NCBI GenBank assembly: GCA_963716215.1
Contig: OY970298.1
Coordinates: 1,860,001-1,924,000, forward strand
Direction of reading: 5' to 3'
Source of the DNA: JACVRW01 sp963716215
Lineage (GTDB): Bacteria; Actinomycetota; Thermoleophilia; Solirubrobacterales; Thermoleophilaceae
DNA: 64,000 nucleotides
Shown here: piece by piece, positions 56,874 to 64,000 of the stretch
Position numbering within the stretch: the stretch's first letter is position 1
How the letters are laid out: every line of letters starts with the position of its first letter
Program-made: the position numbers and the translations under genes
Notes under the pieces: model-generated
Databases searched by the model: none
What the model was told of the DNA's origin: nothing
What the model saw: the letters and a program-made list of their open reading frames with translations, nothing else

Positions 56874-57116
56874 ATGGCCAAAGACCACGGTCCGAGCATC
56901 AAGGACGACAAGCAGTACGAGGGGCTGCGCAAGAAGGGGATGAGCAAGTCCCGCGCAGCGGCAATCGCCAACACGCCCGACGCCTCGGAGAAGGGCGGCA
57001 AGCGCAGTCACAGCGGCGGCTCCAGCCAGAGCAGCAAGAGCAGCGGCTCCGGCAGTGGAGGCAACCGCGCTCAGAAGCAGAGGGCCGGCCGCAAGGGCGG
57101 TAGGAAGTCCAGCTAG
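56874..57116 (+). CDS. Small basic hydrophilic protein (DUF7218-like N-terminus)
   Basis: 80 residues. 'AKDHGPSIKDDKQYEGLRKKGMSKSRAAAIAN' matches a family of small actinobacterial proteins that usually continue into a Rho_N-like helical domain. Here that domain is replaced by a Ser/Gly/Lys-rich low-complexity tail. An AGGAGG before the ATG supports translation. The basic disordered tail suggests nucleic-acid binding or desiccation protection; that is inference. It may be cotranscribed with the CBS gene 16 bp upstream. Confidence 0.75.
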   Translation: MAKDHGPSIKDDKQYEGLRKKGMSKSRAAAIANTPDASEKGGKRSHSGGSSQSSKSSGSGSGGNRAQKQRAGRKGGRKSS

Positions 57117-57149
57117 GAGCCAGGGCGGCGGGGGCCAGCCCTCGGGCCG

Positions 57150-57308
57150 CTAGCCCTCGCCGCTTCCTTCCGATTCCTCGGCCTCGGTTTTCCGTTCGCC
57201 GCCGATGGCGTCGGTCTGGGAGCCGGCGCCTTTCTGCCCCGCCTCGTCCGGCGGCTCGGGGTTGTCTGCGTTCAGTGCGCCGGTCTCCTGGGTGTCCTCA
57301 GTCTCCAT
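57150..57308 (-). CDS. Very small acidic hydrophilic protein
   Basis: 52 codons from ATG 57308 to TAG 57150. The product is rich in Glu, Gly, Asp and Gln, begins METEDTQETG and ends EESEGSGEG. GGAGAGG lies 3 bases before the ATG, which supports translation despite the small size. It has no hydrophobic core and is presumably disordered. The next gene upstream encodes a similar acidic protein 14 bp away, and together they resemble small stress-induced hydrophilins. No family is recognised. Confidence 0.6.
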   Translation of the reverse strand: METEDTQETGALNADNPEPPDEAGQKGAGSQTDAIGGERKTEAEESEGSGEG

Positions 57309-57322
57309 GACCTCTCCGATCC

Positions 57323-57526
57323 TCAGTGCTTGGACGGCTGCTCCGGGTGTTCGCCTGAGTCGTCTCCCTCGTCCTCGATCTCCTTGCGCTGGGACTGCTC
57401 GGGGTCACCTGACTTCAGCTTCTCGACGTCCCCTTCCACGTCGTCCTCGCGACCCTCCTTGTACGCATGCAGTGAGGTGTCGGGGAGGGTTTCCTCGTCC
57501 GCGTGATCTTGTCGCTCTTCGCTCAT
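57323..57526 (-). CDS. Small acidic hydrophilic protein
   Basis: 67 residues from ATG 57526, preceded by AGGAG 8 bases away. The composition is dominated by Glu, Asp, Lys and Ser ('EGREDDVEGDVEKLKSGDPEQSQRKEIEDEGDD'), so it should be disordered. Upstream a GTTG-14-GGGTAG arrangement just before the gene resembles SigB/SigF general stress promoters. The context (Mn catalase, ferritin-like proteins, CBS protein) also points to a stress regulon. No known family is identified. Confidence 0.68.
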   Translation of the reverse strand: MSEERQDHADEETLPDTSLHAYKEGREDDVEGDVEKLKSGDPEQSQRKEIEDEGDDSGEHPEQPSKH

Positions 57527-57564
57527 AGGGGTACTCCTACCCGGCTGCCTGAGCTGCAACCTGC

Positions 57565-58059
57565 CTACGCCTCCTCACTAGGGTCCTCGTCGGCCGCCAG
57601 CTTCAGCGAGCCGTCGAGGACCTCCTGGAGATGGCGCTGCTGGATCGGCAGCGCCCAATCGGCGAGCTTGCGCAACTCGGCGATGTCGGCCCGCTCGTTG
57701 AGCTTGGCGACGATCGCCCAATGGCCGACCTCTCCCGCCTCGGCCATGGTCAGGAACTCGAACCCGTCGAGCGGGTCGTCCTCGCCGCCGAGATAGGCCT
57801 GGCGCATCTCGGTCGCCTCCCCCTTGACTTCGCGGGCCTTGTCGAGGATCGCCGTCTTCTTGCCCTTGAACGAGGAGGCCAGGGCGGTGCAACGCTTCTG
57901 CGTCTCCTTGGCCTCCTCACGGGCATGGTCGAGCTTCTTCGCCAGCCCGGCGTGCTCGGAGTCGAGCATGCCGCGGACCTGACGGACGGAGTCCTGGGCG
58001 GCCATTGCCAGACCCAGGACCTCCGCGAGCTTGCTCTCCAGCTTCGTCAGGGTCGCCAT
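57565..58059 (-). CDS. Alpha-helical protein, paralogue of 59145, possibly ferritin-like
   Basis: 164 residues, nearly all predicted helical, with heptad-like charged stretches ('AREEAKETQKRCTALASSF'). 'LDGFEFLTMAEAGEVGHWAIVAKL' is shared with the protein at 59145 (EFLTMAEAGE-GHW). Its Glu/His spacing (E..AGE..H) could bind metal, as in ferritin-like four-helix bundles. It lies 3 bp downstream of the Mn catalase gene, so it is cotranscribed with it. Function unknown; a metal or peroxide-related role is inferred from location. Confidence 0.72.
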   Translation of the reverse strand: MATLTKLESKLAEVLGLAMAAQDSVRQVRGMLDSEHAGLAKKLDHAREEAKETQKRCTALASSFKGKKTAILDKAREVKGEATEMRQAYLGGEDDPLDGFEFLTMAEAGEVGHWAIVAKLNERADIAELRKLADWALPIQQRHLQEVLDGSLKLAADEDPSEEA

Positions 58060-58062
58060 CGG

Positions 58063-59016
58063 TTAGGAGACCGCGTCCTTGACCTTGTCCACGACACCCT
58101 TCGTGTCGTTGGCCACGACGCCGGTGGGCTCGTCGGGCAGTCCGGCGGCCTTACGCAGCTTCTGGGCGATCTCGGCGATCTCCTCCGGCGCGTAGTCAGG
58201 GGCGAACACTCCCTCCTGCGCGGGCAGATCGAACGGCGGCACGCCCTCGGGTGCTTCGTCGACGACCTGGAGCTCGTCACCCGTCTCCGGATGGGTGCCG
58301 TTGAAAACGGCCGCCAGCTCGTGGTAGTCGCTGGGCGAGAAGCGGTAGAGCTTGGTGTGCTCGCCCTTCTCGATGTGCGGCTGACATTCCGGGATCTTGT
58401 CGGTGGGGATGCGCGGCGAGGGGAACAGCTTGCTGAGGTCCGCGCCGGTCAGGTTCTCCACCGCGCGCGCGTACGCGACCTGATGCACGCCGCCACGGAC
58501 AAGCAGGTATCCGGTCAGCGCCCTGGCCGCCGGGTGGTCCACCATCTCGTAGACCTTCAGCTTGTTGTTGCGGGCCCCGGTCTCGAGGAAGAAGTTGTGG
58601 GTCAGGTCTTCGACCAGGTCGCCGGTGGAGGTCACGTAATCGCCGTTCCACGGCTTGCCGTTCGAGTCCTGGACGAGCGTTGCCGCACCGCCGCCGATGA
58701 ACTGCTGGGGGTTCGGGGCCTCCCCGGGAGCCGGCAGAGCGCCCTTCTCGCCCGCGCCGGTCAACATCGTGTTGATCGTCGCTGAGACGAGCTCGATGTG
58801 GCCGAACTCCTCAGCGGCGATGTTGGCGACGAGGTCGAAGAATGGGCGCGCGCCCTGGCGAGCACGGAAGTTGAACGACTGGAACGTGTAGTTCATGAAG
58901 GTCGACATCTCGCCGAACTTGCCGCCCAACAGCTCTTGGACCACAGCGGCGCCGGCTGGGTCGGGCGTTGACGGCGGTGGTAGCTCGGTCTGAAGTCGGT
59001 CGATGCGAAGGATCAT
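58063..59016 (-). CDS. Manganese catalase
   Basis: 317 residues. Ligands in the dimanganese spacing of known enzymes are visible: Glu36 ('KFGEMSTFMNY'), Glu70 and His73 ('AAEEFGHIEL'), Glu145 ('LETGARNN') and His178 ('RGGVHQVAYA'). The spacings Glu-x2-His and 33 residues between the last two match Lactobacillus Mn catalase. It dismutates hydrogen peroxide in the cytoplasm without heme. The C-terminal region is longer and acidic, ending in 'VVDKVKDAVS'. Upstream on the minus strand GTTT-15-GGGCAC resembles a SigB-type promoter. Confidence 0.93.
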   Translation of the reverse strand: MILRIDRLQTELPPPSTPDPAGAAVVQELLGGKFGEMSTFMNYTFQSFNFRARQGARPFFDLVANIAAEEFGHIELVSATINTMLTGAGEKGALPAPGEAPNPQQFIGGGAATLVQDSNGKPWNGDYVTSTGDLVEDLTHNFFLETGARNNKLKVYEMVDHPAARALTGYLLVRGGVHQVAYARAVENLTGADLSKLFPSPRIPTDKIPECQPHIEKGEHTKLYRFSPSDYHELAAVFNGTHPETGDELQVVDEAPEGVPPFDLPAQEGVFAPDYAPEEIAEIAQKLRKAAGLPDEPTGVVANDTKGVVDKVKDAVS

Positions 59017-59144
59017 TTGAAAACACCCCTAGATTGGATTGATTCCAGTCCGCATCGCGTGCCCGGGGGAATCGTGCGCAAACCGACGTGGCGGCAGTGG
59101 TGCGGAGTTGGTTTCGGGCCGCCCCCGCCGGGGACGAGCGCGCC

Positions 59145-59636
59145 ATGGCAGAACTGACCCCACTTGACGAAAAGTTGGGCGAGGTCCTCGGACTCGCCCA
59201 GGCCGCCCAGAAGGCGACGGAGCACGTCACCAAGATGGAAGGAGCCGACGACTTCCGCGAGCAGCTCGATCGGATGAACGACGAGGCCGTGGAGACCGAG
59301 CGCCGGACCGACGCGCTGGTCGACTCCCTCGAGGGCCGTAAGACGGCGATCCGCGAGCTTGCGCAGGAGACCAAGAGCGAGGCCGAGGAGATGATGAAGA
59401 CCTACCTCGAGGACGAGGAGGAGGCGCTGGACGGGTTCGAGTTCCTCACCATGGCCGAGGCGGGCGAGCTCGGGCACTGGGAGATCGTCCAGACGATCGC
59501 CAACGCCGTGCGCGATCAGGACGCGGTCGAGCTGGCCAACTGGGCGGTCGACGTGCAGCGTCGCCACTTCGAGGAAGTCCGCGCCAGCAGCCTCAGCCTC
59601 GCGGAGGAAGAAGCTCGCGCCACCGCTCGGTCGTAA
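59145..59636 (+). CDS. Alpha-helical protein, paralogue of 57565, possibly ferritin-like
   Basis: 163 residues from ATG 59145. 'LDEKLGEVLGLAQAAQKATEHV' at the N-terminus and 'LDGFEFLTMAEAGELGHWEIV' in the C-terminal half align with the protein at 57565 along its whole length. It is strongly acidic. The two paralogues flank the Mn catalase on either side, one co-oriented with it and this one divergent. No transmembrane or signal sequence. Homology to a named family is not certain; a helical bundle binding metal is the working idea. Confidence 0.72.
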   Translation: MAELTPLDEKLGEVLGLAQAAQKATEHVTKMEGADDFREQLDRMNDEAVETERRTDALVDSLEGRKTAIRELAQETKSEAEEMMKTYLEDEEEALDGFEFLTMAEAGELGHWEIVQTIANAVRDQDAVELANWAVDVQRRHFEEVRASSLSLAEEEARATARS

Positions 59637-59795
59637 GCAGACGCGCGTCCATGTTGCGCTCCATCATGCGTAGCGCTGCATCCCGACCACGGAGTAGCCG
59701 CGGACGTACACATCGAGCGCGGTGTAGAGCACGCACTGGCCGGTTAACACGACCTCCTCGATGTTCTCGACGTCGAGCAGATGGGCCAGCGCGGG
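59637..59795 (-). pseudogene. Remnant of an isochorismatase-like hydrolase
   Basis: On the minus strand 'QFFAAGPALAHLLDVENIEEVVLTGQ' runs into 'CVLYTALDVYVRGYSVVG' and, after a frame change at about 59666, 'RMMERNMDARLL'. This is the order of the C-terminal third of cysteine hydrolases, but the residues expected between 'TGQ' and 'C' (VTEQ) and the 'PRDAVAHI' segment are missing. The N-terminal two thirds are absent, replaced by the start of the next gene. It is therefore a decayed gene. The gap 59637-59861 holds nothing else recognisable. Confidence 0.62.
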
Positions 59796-59861
59796 TCCCG
59801 CAGCGAAGAATTGGCGGGCATGTCGTCGGCTTTCTTCCTGACGTGCGTGATACTCAAGAGC

Positions 59862-60977
59862 GTGAGGCGGATCGCGCTGATGCTGTTGCTTGCCGGGGCC
59901 GTACTCATGACGGCGCCGTCGCCGGTGCTCGCCGCCGACACCCGCCTCCAGCGCCAGCTCGACGCGCTGGTCGCGGCCGAGGGTGGCCCGCCCGGGGCGA
60001 TCGTGACGCTGCGACGTGGAGGCCACACCAAGGTCTTCACCGCCGGCGTGGCCGACACGAAGACGCGCAGGCCGCCGCGCGCGAACGACCGCATGCGCAT
60101 CGCGAGCGTCGCGAAGGCGTTCAGCGGCGCGGTCGCGCTGCGCCTCGTGGCAGACGGCAAGCTCGAGCTGAGCGACACGATCGGCGCACTGCTGCCCGAT
60201 CTGCCGAACGCGTGGTCCGCGGTGTCGGTGCGCCAACTGCTCAACCACACCAGCGGGCTGCCGGACTACACGCAGTCCGACGGCTTCCGCGCCCAGTTCA
60301 CCGACGATCCGGGCGGCTTCGTGTCTCCGTCGACGCTCATCGGATGGGTCGAGCGCGATCCGCTCGAGTTCGCGCCCGGCAGCCGCTACGAGTACTCCAA
60401 CACCGACAACATCGTCGTCGGGCTGATGGCCGAGCGCGTCAGCGGTCGCTCGTACGCGCGGCTGCTGCGTGAGCTCGTGTTCGATCCTTTGAAGCTCAGG
60501 CGCACGAGCTTCCCGGTCCGCCCCCCGCTCCCGAGGCCGTTCATCCACGGGTATCTGGTGGACGGGCCCGCGCCCGAGGACGTGAGCACGTTGCTCAGCC
60601 CATCGGGCGCCTGGGCGTCCGGCGCGATCGTCTCGACGCCGAACGAGCTCAATACGTTCATCCGCGGGTACCTCGCCGCGCGGCTGTTCCCGGCATCGCT
60701 GCAGCGGCGCCAGCTGCGCTTCGTGCCAGGCGGCCAGTCCAGCCCGCCGGGACCGGGTCGGAATGCCGCCGGCCTGGCGATCTTCCGCTACCGGACCGGG
60801 TGCGGGACCGTCTACGGGCACACCGGCAACTTCCCCGGCTACGTGCAGTTCGCGGCCGCGACGCGCGACGGCAGCCGGGCGGTCACGACGTCGCTCAACA
60901 TCCCGGCGCCGACCGGCGGGCTGCTCACTCGTCTGCGGAAGATGCAGGAGACCGCGGTCTGCGAGCTGCTGCGCTGA
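59862..60977 (+). CDS. Secreted serine hydrolase, beta-lactamase/DD-peptidase class C fold
   Basis: 371 residues from GTG 59862, which puts a standard signal peptide at the start ('RRIALMLLLAGAVLMTAPSPVLA', cleavage near residue 24). ATG 59820 would add 14 residues. Ser82-x-x-Lys85 ('ASVAKAF'), Tyr178-Ser-Asn180 ('YEYSNTDN') and 'GHTGN' near the C-terminus are the three active-site motifs. It resembles the Streptomyces R61 DD-carboxypeptidase and related esterases. It is exported and probably trims peptidoglycan or hydrolyses esters. True beta-lactamase activity is possible but unproven. Confidence 0.9.
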   Translation: MRRIALMLLLAGAVLMTAPSPVLAADTRLQRQLDALVAAEGGPPGAIVTLRRGGHTKVFTAGVADTKTRRPPRANDRMRIASVAKAFSGAVALRLVADGKLELSDTIGALLPDLPNAWSAVSVRQLLNHTSGLPDYTQSDGFRAQFTDDPGGFVSPSTLIGWVERDPLEFAPGSRYEYSNTDNIVVGLMAERVSGRSYARLLRELVFDPLKLRRTSFPVRPPLPRPFIHGYLVDGPAPEDVSTLLSPSGAWASGAIVSTPNELNTFIRGYLAARLFPASLQRRQLRFVPGGQSSPPGPGRNAAGLAIFRYRTGCGTVYGHTGNFPGYVQFAAATRDGSRAVTTSLNIPAPTGGLLTRLRKMQETAVCELLR

Positions 60978-61203
60978 CCACGATCGCGACGACCACGCCG
61001 ACCAGCACGACGTTCTTTACGCGCACGAGCGCGCGGATCGCGTCCCCGGCGGGGTCGACCCAGCCCGGCGGGTCGGGCAGCGAGATCGCCGGCAGCTCGA
61101 CGTCCGGTAGTCCGACAACGCGTGGCACCACGTTGAGGACGATCGCGGCGAGGACGACGAGGGCCACCGTGGTGGCCCGGGAAGGTGCATGCTGGGCGCT
61201 CAT
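60925..61203 (-). CDS. Small membrane protein, unknown
   Basis: 92 residues from ATG 61203. Two hydrophobic segments (about 11-28, 'TTVALVVLAAIVLNVVPRVV', and 64-80, 'NVVLVGVVVAIVVSAA') flank a Pro-rich loop ('LPDVELPAISLPDPPGWV'). It overlaps the end of the convergent serine hydrolase by 53 bp. The loop would be outside the cell if both ends are inside. No family is recognised. Codon bias and two clean helices favour a real gene, but it could be spurious. Confidence 0.55.
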   Translation of the reverse strand: MSAQHAPSRATTVALVVLAAIVLNVVPRVVGLPDVELPAISLPDPPGWVDPAGDAIRALVRVKNVVLVGVVVAIVVSAAARRPRSPASSADE

Positions 61204-61311
61204 GCTCGAGATCATCTGCCGGGCCGTGTCGCAACGCATCGGGCGCGAGTATGGACTTGCCCTCATACGGGAGGATGGTCCCGCTGTGGGCTCGGGGATA
61301 CTGGGCGCCCG

Positions 61312-63003
61312 ATGGCATCACGTCGTCTAGCTCTCGCAGCGCTCGCGCTCGCCCTCGGCGCCCCGGGGGTGCCGGCGGCCGGCGCCGCCACGCCGAAGAT
61401 CACCTTCTACTTCGGCCTGGAGCGGCCCGAGGCCGGGGCGCGGGCGGCGTTCGCTGCGGTAGGCAAGCCCGGGTCGCCCAGCTACCGCTCGTTCCTGACC
61501 GCCAGCCAGACCGCGCGGCGCTACGGCGCGAGCCGGTCCACGATCGTGGCCCTCCGCCGCGCGGCCCGCCGCCATGGCCTGACCGCCCGGGCGGACCGCT
61601 CGCGCGTCTTCGCGCGCGTGCGCGGGACCGTGCGTCAGTTCGAGCGAGCGCTGAACGTCCGGATTCGCCGCCAGTTCAACAACGACGTGTTCGCCGACGG
61701 CTGGTTCCTTGCCGGTGGCAGCACGCCCCGCCTGCCCGGGGACCTGCGGCCGCTGGTGCGCGAAGTGGTCGCCTCGTTCAGCCGCTCGGTGCGGCCACGC
61801 GCGGGCCGCCCGGGAGCAGGCGCACGCGCCGCGGCCACCGGTCCCGGCAACGCGGGCACCTGGACGGGCGGATGCGCGGCCGCCCGTGCGACCGGTGCGT
61901 ACAGCTTCCCGCAGGTGCGCGGCGCCTACGGTCTCGCCGCGGTGGGCCCCGGCACGGGCGCGGCGGTGGCGATCCTCAACGCCGGCGAGGGGGTCCCGAC
62001 CCAGGACATCGCCGAGGGCGCTCAGTGCTTCGGCCTGCCGAGGCTGCGCACCCGCACGCTGCTGACGGACGGCCAGGCACGTCCGTTCGGCCGCGGCACG
62101 TTCGAGCCGCAGGAGGACTTGGCGCTGGTCCGCGGGATGGCACCCGCGCTCGGATCCGTGACCTTCGCGCAGGTCTGGCTCGCATCCGAGCTGTGGTTCC
62201 TCGGCGCCGCAGAGGTGCTGGGCACGCGCACGCCGCCCGACGCCTTTTCGATGTCGTACGGCGAATGCGAGCGCCAGATCCGCGGGCCGCGCGCGCCCAG
62301 CGCCGCGCGCGCCGGCGCCGAGCTGCTGGACTCGCTGCTGGTCAGGCTCGGCCTGGTTGGCGTCAGCGTCTTCGCGTCGGCGGGTGACTTCGGCTCGACC
62401 TGCAACGGGCAGCCGTTTGCGGGCGTCGCCTGGCCCGCTTCGTCTCCCTATCTCACCGCAGTCGGCGGCACGCGGCTGGCGCTGGACGCCGCCAACAGCC
62501 GTGTCGACGAGGTCGTTTGGAACGACCTCGCCTGGACCACGGCCGACGCGGGCGGGGGTGTGGGCGGCGGTGGTGTCTCCGCCGTCTCGCGGCGGCCAGG
62601 CTTCCAGCGCGGGCTGCCGCTCCCCGGAACGCGCCGTGCGGTCCCCGACGTCTCCGCGCACGCCTCGATGTTCCCGGGCTGGCCGGTGGTGATCGACGAG
62701 AACTGGGTCGAGGACGCGGGCACGAGCTCATCGGCCCCGCTCGTGGCGGGCGCGGTCGCGGCCGTCAGCGCGCGGGAGCGGGCGGCGGGGCGGCCACCCT
62801 TGGGCCCGGTCAACGGGCTCCTCTATGCGCTGCAGTCCACCACGCCCGGCGTTCTGTTCGACGTCGTCTCGGGCGCCAACGGCTACGACCGCAGAGTGCC
62901 GGCGTTCAGCGCGGCGCCGGGCTACGACCTGGCGAGTGGCCTCGGCGTGCCGCGTTTCGACCGGCTGGCCGCCGCGCTCCCCGCCGCTGCCACTACGCCC
63001 TAA
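61312..63003 (+). CDS. Sedolisin-type (S53) serine-carboxyl peptidase, secreted
   Basis: 563 residues. A signal peptide (about 1-26) is followed by a pro-kumamolisin activation domain to about 165 ('KPGSPSYRSFLTASQTARRYGAS'). The catalytic domain has Glu265 and Asp269 ('FEPQED'), Asp359 ('ASAGDFGS', oxyanion hole) and Ser472 ('DAGTSSSAP'), the sedolisin set. A C-terminal Ca-site segment lies near 'GYDLASGLGVP'. It is made as a zymogen and cleaves proteins at acidic pH outside the cell. ATG 61312 is chosen for the signal peptide. A hairpin follows the stop. Confidence 0.92.
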   Translation: MASRRLALAALALALGAPGVPAAGAATPKITFYFGLERPEAGARAAFAAVGKPGSPSYRSFLTASQTARRYGASRSTIVALRRAARRHGLTARADRSRVFARVRGTVRQFERALNVRIRRQFNNDVFADGWFLAGGSTPRLPGDLRPLVREVVASFSRSVRPRAGRPGAGARAAATGPGNAGTWTGGCAAARATGAYSFPQVRGAYGLAAVGPGTGAAVAILNAGEGVPTQDIAEGAQCFGLPRLRTRTLLTDGQARPFGRGTFEPQEDLALVRGMAPALGSVTFAQVWLASELWFLGAAEVLGTRTPPDAFSMSYGECERQIRGPRAPSAARAGAELLDSLLVRLGLVGVSVFASAGDFGSTCNGQPFAGVAWPASSPYLTAVGGTRLALDAANSRVDEVVWNDLAWTTADAGGGVGGGGVSAVSRRPGFQRGLPLPGTRRAVPDVSAHASMFPGWPVVIDENWVEDAGTSSSAPLVAGAVAAVSARERAAGRPPLGPVNGLLYALQSTTPGVLFDVVSGANGYDRRVPAFSAAPGYDLASGLGVPRFDRLAAALPAAATTP

Positions 63004-63004
63004 A

Positions 63005-63021
63005 AGTTCCCGATTGGAACT
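63005..63021 (+). terminator. Hairpin directly after the sedolisin gene
   Basis: AGTTCC-CGATT-GGAACT is a perfect 6-bp inverted repeat with a 5-base loop, starting 2 bases after the TAA. It is followed by ATAGG rather than a U-run, so it is a weak or 3'-protecting terminator. Confidence 0.5.
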
Positions 63022-63072
63022 ATAGGACGAGCGATCAGGAGCTCATCGAGCCCAGGAATGCCCTTCGCTGCG

Positions 63073-63133
63073 TTGACTAGGCGGCCATCGCTGCGGTAGT
63101 GTCAGCCGGGTTAGGTTCATTGTGAAACTTTCA
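63073..63133 (+). promoter_or_regulatory. Promoter and palindromic operator before the TIM-barrel gene
   Basis: TTGACT (63073-63078) and TAGTGT (63097-63102) are 18 bp apart. Downstream lie two overlapping repeats: GTTCATTGTGAAAC (63115-63128, imperfect) and TGAAA-C-TTTCA (63123-63133, perfect). Both are between the predicted start site and the ATG at 63151, a typical repressor position. Nothing else is seen in the gap 63004-63150. Confidence 0.52.
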
Positions 63134-63150
63134 GTGAGGAGCAGAGGGCG

Positions 63151-64000
63151 ATGAAGCTAGGACTACTGACCGGCGTGCTCGGCGACCAACCGCGCGAGCG
63201 GGCGTTCGAGATCGCGTCCGAGCTCGGTCTCGACGCGGTCGAGCTGGGCACCGGTGAGTTCTCGTCCGACTGGCATGTCGGCCTGGACTCCGTGGTCGAG
63301 GACCAGAAAGCGGTCGACGAGCTACAGCGCGAGCTGGACAAGAACAGCCTCGAGATCAGCGCGCTCTCCTGCCACTCCAACCCGCTGCACCCGAACCCGG
63401 CCTACGCCGACCGCGCCGGCGCCGTCTTCCGCAAGACCGTGCTCGCCGCCGAGCGGCTGGGCGTGCGCAACGTGGTCCTGTTCGCCGGCTGCCCCGGGAC
63501 GCCCGACGGCGGCGAGTACCCGAACTGGATCTCCTGCGGATGGCCCGGCTACTTCTCCGAGCTGCTCGAGTGGCAGTGGGAGGAGAAGATCATCCCCTAC
63601 TGGATCGAGGGCGCCAACTACGCCGGGGAGCACGGTGTGAGGCTGGCCTTCGAGCCGCACCCGGGCGACTGCGTCTTCAACCCGCCCGGCATGCGCCGCC
63701 TGCGCGAAGCATGCGGCGAGAACGTGGGCGTCAACTTCGACCCGAGCCACCTCTGGTGGCAGGGGATGGACCCGCTGGTCGTTGCGGACGAGCTCGGCCG
63801 GTCGGGAATGCTCTTCCACGTCCACGCGAAGGACACCTACATCGACAAGGCCCGGGCCGCGCGCGACGGCCTGCTGGCCACGTCCGAGCCCGAGGCCGAG
63901 GAGCGCTCGTGGCGGTTCGCGACGCTCGGCTATGGCCACGACGTGGGGTTCTGGCGCCAGCTGGCGTCGGTGCTGCGGACGGTCGGCTACGAGGGCGTCG
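63151..64000 (+). CDS. Sugar phosphate isomerase/epimerase family (xylose isomerase-like TIM barrel), 3' end outside window
   Basis: 283 codons are visible, from ATG 63151 (GAGGAG upstream at 63136-63141) to the window edge. 'LGLLTGVLGDQPRERAFEIASELGLDAVELGTG' is the N-terminal barrel. Metal ligands appear as Glu in 'LAFEPHPGD', Asp and His in 'NFDPSHL', and His in 'FHVHAKDTYI'. The family covers inosose dehydratases, tagatose epimerases and hydroxypyruvate isomerases; the 'GTGEF' and 'WQWEEKIIPYW' details are not enough to choose. The gene has its own promoter, so it probably starts a carbohydrate operon that continues to the right. Confidence 0.85.
   Translation, partial: MKLGLLTGVLGDQPRERAFEIASELGLDAVELGTGEFSSDWHVGLDSVVEDQKAVDELQRELDKNSLEISALSCHSNPLHPNPAYADRAGAVFRKTVLAAERLGVRNVVLFAGCPGTPDGGEYPNWISCGWPGYFSELLEWQWEEKIIPYWIEGANYAGEHGVRLAFEPHPGDCVFNPPGMRRLREACGENVGVNFDPSHLWWQGMDPLVVADELGRSGMLFHVHAKDTYIDKARAARDGLLATSEPEAEERSWRFATLGYGHDVGFWRQLASVLRTVGYEGV

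Noticed and set aside
1..64000. tRNA, rRNA, insertion sequences or integrase
   Set aside because: No cloverleaf-like or rRNA-like sequence, transposase motif or terminal inverted repeat was recognised by reading; a dedicated search could still find small RNAs.

Overview
The window is about 70% GC and dominated by overlapping start/stop codons, GTG starts and small SnoaL-like proteins of the 'MSQENVE' type. This suggests an actinobacterium, and the style fits Thermoleophilia/Solirubrobacterales better than Streptomyces; that placement is inference. No rRNA, tRNA, CRISPR array or transposase was found. Almost the whole window is catabolic, apart from an iron/oxidative-stress block near the right end.

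Left part (1-25.3 kb). Two allantoinase-like deacetylases (the first cut by the window edge) are followed by a 52-bp hairpin repeat array and a LeuA/HMGL-type metallolyase. Then come three AtuA(DUF1446)-DUF4387 gene pairs arranged around a ribose-type ABC transporter and a HyuB-HyuA pair, with an MFS and a DMT permease at the end. Convergent to this is a DAO oxidoreductase plus HpcH aldolase unit. Divergent from that is a run of TPP decarboxylase-like enzyme, aldehyde dehydrogenase, RraA-like aldolase and amidase.

Middle part (25.3-50.5 kb). A minus-strand MmgE/PrpD-MaoC-CitE operon faces an isochorismatase-like hydrolase across a promoter carrying a GntR-type palindrome. Next is a divergent pair of CoA-thioester operons. 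Leftward are an acyl-CoA dehydrogenase, SDR, MenB/BadI-like crotonase, EthD-like protein and PuuE-like deacetylase, with a GntR gene upstream. Rightward is a 14-gene translationally coupled operon: acyl-CoA dehydrogenase, SDR, GctAB/IpdAB-like subunits, two acyl-CoA ligases, a short citrate synthase-like lyase, BKACE, LLM flavin oxidoreductase, two CaiB enzymes, two EthD-like proteins and an FAD reductase. The gene set resembles pathways that activate, oxidise and open alicyclic or terpenoid acids. A second GntR gene plus a third CaiB enzyme follow; the GntR start codon overlaps an 18-bp sequence identical to one in the CitE promoter.

Right part (50.5-64 kb). An Lrp regulator is divergent from an AceE/MdeB-like E1. 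Next is a decayed stretch (frameshifted zinc ribbon, SnoaL fragment). The stress block holds SnoaL, membrane proteins, a Fur regulator with iron-box-like sites, a CBS protein, small hydrophilic proteins, and Mn catalase flanked by two paralogous alpha-helical proteins. Then come a decayed isochorismatase, a penicillin-binding-type serine hydrolase, a sedolisin (S53) peptidase and a xylose-isomerase-like TIM barrel cut by the window end.
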